NCBI GenBank assembly: GCA_000149265.1
Contig: CH001992.1
Span: 289,019 to 353,018, forward strand
DNA: 64,000 nucleotides
From: Ciona savignyi
Lineage: Eukaryota; Chordata; Ascidiacea; Phlebobranchia; Cionidae
Reading direction: 5' to 3'
Shown here: piece after piece, positions 62,361 to 64,000 of the stretch
Position numbering within the stretch: position 1 is the stretch's first letter
Layout of the letters: the number at the start of each line of letters is the position of its first letter
Made by a program: the position numbers and the translations under genes
The notes under the pieces: generated by a model
What the model was told of the DNA's origin: nothing
Databases searched by the model: none
What the model saw: the letters and a program-made list of their open reading frames with translations, nothing else

Positions 62361-62600
62361 ACGGTCGTGTGGCCAAATGGTTAACGCGACCGGTACATAT
62401 ACCTACCTATACAAAAAACGGTCCTGGTGCCGGGCCCATCATGTGCTCGAAACTTGGCTTAGTAAAAAAAAAAAAATAACTAATGTTCTGGTACGGTCGT
62501 GTGGCCGAATGGTTTACGCAACCAATAAATATAACGATTCTATTCAAAACGGTCTAAGGGGAGAGTTCGCTATGGATTTGAACCTTTAAGCTGGTGCTTC
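62361..62600 (+). repeat. tRNA-derived SINE family 2, two adjacent heads
   Basis: Two copies begin at about 62361 and 62491 with TACGGTCGTGTGGCC(A/G)AATGGTT(A/T)ACGC, resembling the 5' half and box A of a long-arm tRNA such as tRNA-Ser. A box B-like GTGCTCGAAACTTGG or ATGGATTTGAACC follows 75-95 bases later. Other copies: 4255-4375 (+), 7468-7580 (+), 10021-10058 (-) and 30871-30910 (-). The first ends in an A-run. Confidence 0.6.
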
Positions 62601-62916
62601 AAATTTTAGTTCGTTAAAAAAACAGAATGAACTATCTATTGATGGATTATTTGAAGAAAGTGTAGATATTAAAATTGTACTTCTTAGTTATAACAGCTTA
62701 ACCTTATACAGCTGGTGTGACACGTAGTACGATAATACTCTAACAGTCTATAGTTCTATACCTACAATGTAATGTCTCATTTAAGTTTGCTTAAACTATT
62801 GTTTCGAAGACGCTGATTGAAACGGAACCGGAATACAATAATGCCAACAATTGTGCTTGGTATATACCTTGCAGCGCAACTGTACACGCACATCATTCGA
62901 AGATCGAACAACCACA

Positions 62917-64000
62917 ATGAAGGAACTGATCGGAATCATCATTTTCTGTGCTTTAAGTAAGTACTGGGATTTTTACGTACTTATCACAGTGTACATACCT
63001 AACTTTTAAATAAAAATAATTGTGGTGTCATGCAAATTATAGAAAATATTATAATCTTACTTTCTGACTAGAAAATAAATGTTGTGGAGTGTTATATATA
63101 ATTGTTCTAGTGTTTAACTGGTGTAGAATATAACGATTTGAGCCAATTTTTATTCCTTCACGATCTAAAGTGGCGTCGTTGCCCTTTGCGTATTTACAAG
63201 GAGCAAAAACGTAAACACCTTAATAAGCTCAGTCCTTGTCGTTTGTTTGTGGCCTTACTATCAAACACATGACTTATTGTTTGTATTGTAGGCACGTATG
63301 CACAACCCACAATCAAGTGCACTATGGCTCCTCACTTCAAGTAAGATTTTGTAAAAATTGTGTATATATTATTTAAACATATAAAGCGTGGTTTCGAACA
63401 AAGTAGCCTACATGTCTTCGGCGGCTGTTTTACACTATTCTTAAAATTATTTAAAAAGGTAGTTTTAGCATACAATTTGCATTATATAATTTTAGATAGA
63501 GAACAACTATGTAACAATTTATTGTACTAAGTTTCCTATAAACAATCATTATAGTAAGGCACAAAATAAAGGACTTCATCACAGCCCTTATTTTTATAAA
63601 AAAAGACTTGAGATTTTGTGACGCTTATATATAGTAAAATCCACTGTTAAAATTGCAGTGGCGAGTTAATTATACACCTTAATGCATAATCCTTTCCAGA
63701 CTAGACATGACCACATTGTCCAAGCTGAAAGCTACCGGAAACGACAAGTTGGTTATTTCGCTCACCTGTCCGAATAATACCGATACGATTAAACCAGAAT
63801 GTAAAACCACTGCCAACAACCCAAGCTTCACGTTCAACCTTACGCAGTGTCCTGCAAATTATACGGTGCCGAAAAAAACCCTCTTATCGATGGAAACTTT
63901 CATTAACATATTGCTTTTTTAGACCAATGGAACACACCTTACAGTTGCGTACTATATATGGAGAATGCCACATTTTAGCACAACTGTAGTGGTCAGGAGA
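62917..64000 (+). CDS. ZP-domain protein, tandem copy 2 (5' part, runs off the window)
   Basis: Exons: 62917-62956 (signal peptide, identical to copy 1 over 40 bases), 63292-63340, 63700-63865, and 63923 to the window end. Phases agree throughout (1, 2, 0), unlike copy 1. The ZP part reads LSKLKATGNDKLVISLTCPN, FTFNLTQCPANYT and NGTHLTVAYYIWRMP. The second intron is 359 bp, against 1491 bp in copy 1, because copy 1 carries transposon insertions. The upstream region from about 62697 is homologous to 55226-55440, so the duplication included the promoter. Copy 2 is probably the intact gene as far as visible. Confidence 0.78.

Overview
This is an AT-rich animal nuclear sequence. It has many small exons with GT-AG introns, tRNA-derived SINEs and MITEs. 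The gene content (a delphilin gene with ascidian-like spacing, plus tandem egg-coat-type ZP/EGF/TM genes) and the repeat style fit an ascidian tunicate, most probably a Ciona species. That is an inference, because no sequence search could be run.

The left half (1-32.5 kb) carries three genes on the minus strand, head to tail. At the left edge is the 5' end of an unrecognised coiled-coil gene (first two coding exons, 196-1216). Next is a complete 13-exon SLC49/FLVCR-like major-facilitator transporter (8629 down to 2000) whose exon phases join exactly into 451 codons plus stop. Then comes a roughly 24-exon delphilin (GRID2IP) orthologue (32468 down to 9205). Its order is PDZ1, an extra PDZ, harmonin-N-like repeat 1, PDZ, harmonin-N-like repeat 2, a long Arg/Ser-rich linker, FH1 and FH2: a synaptic-type scaffold fused to a formin.

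From 32.5 to 45.1 kb lies a gene-poor divergent intergenic region with a piggyBac-like MITE, dispersed repeats and a 251-base N gap (44031-44281).

The right half is on the plus strand. It holds an unrecognised Ser/Arg- and Tyr-rich protein gene (45140-47513) whose first exon changes reading frame several times, a two-exon TMEM241-like transporter (51048-52682), and two tandem copies of a secreted ZP-domain/EGF-like/single-pass membrane protein. The first ZP copy is 55441-59604. The second starts at 62917 and runs off the window. The two copies share nearly identical promoter, signal-peptide exon and first intron, but their ectodomain exons differ mostly by amino-acid replacements.

Repeats are abundant: two tRNA-derived SINE families, a TTAA-flanked MITE family with about 890-bp copies at 2.5 and 35.4 kb, a small AAAAGGAGG-ended repeat in three copies, a roughly 250-bp repeat at 33.2 and 49.8 kb, and a transposon-in-transposon nest inside ZP copy 1. 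No CRISPR array, operon, rRNA or free-standing tRNA gene was seen.
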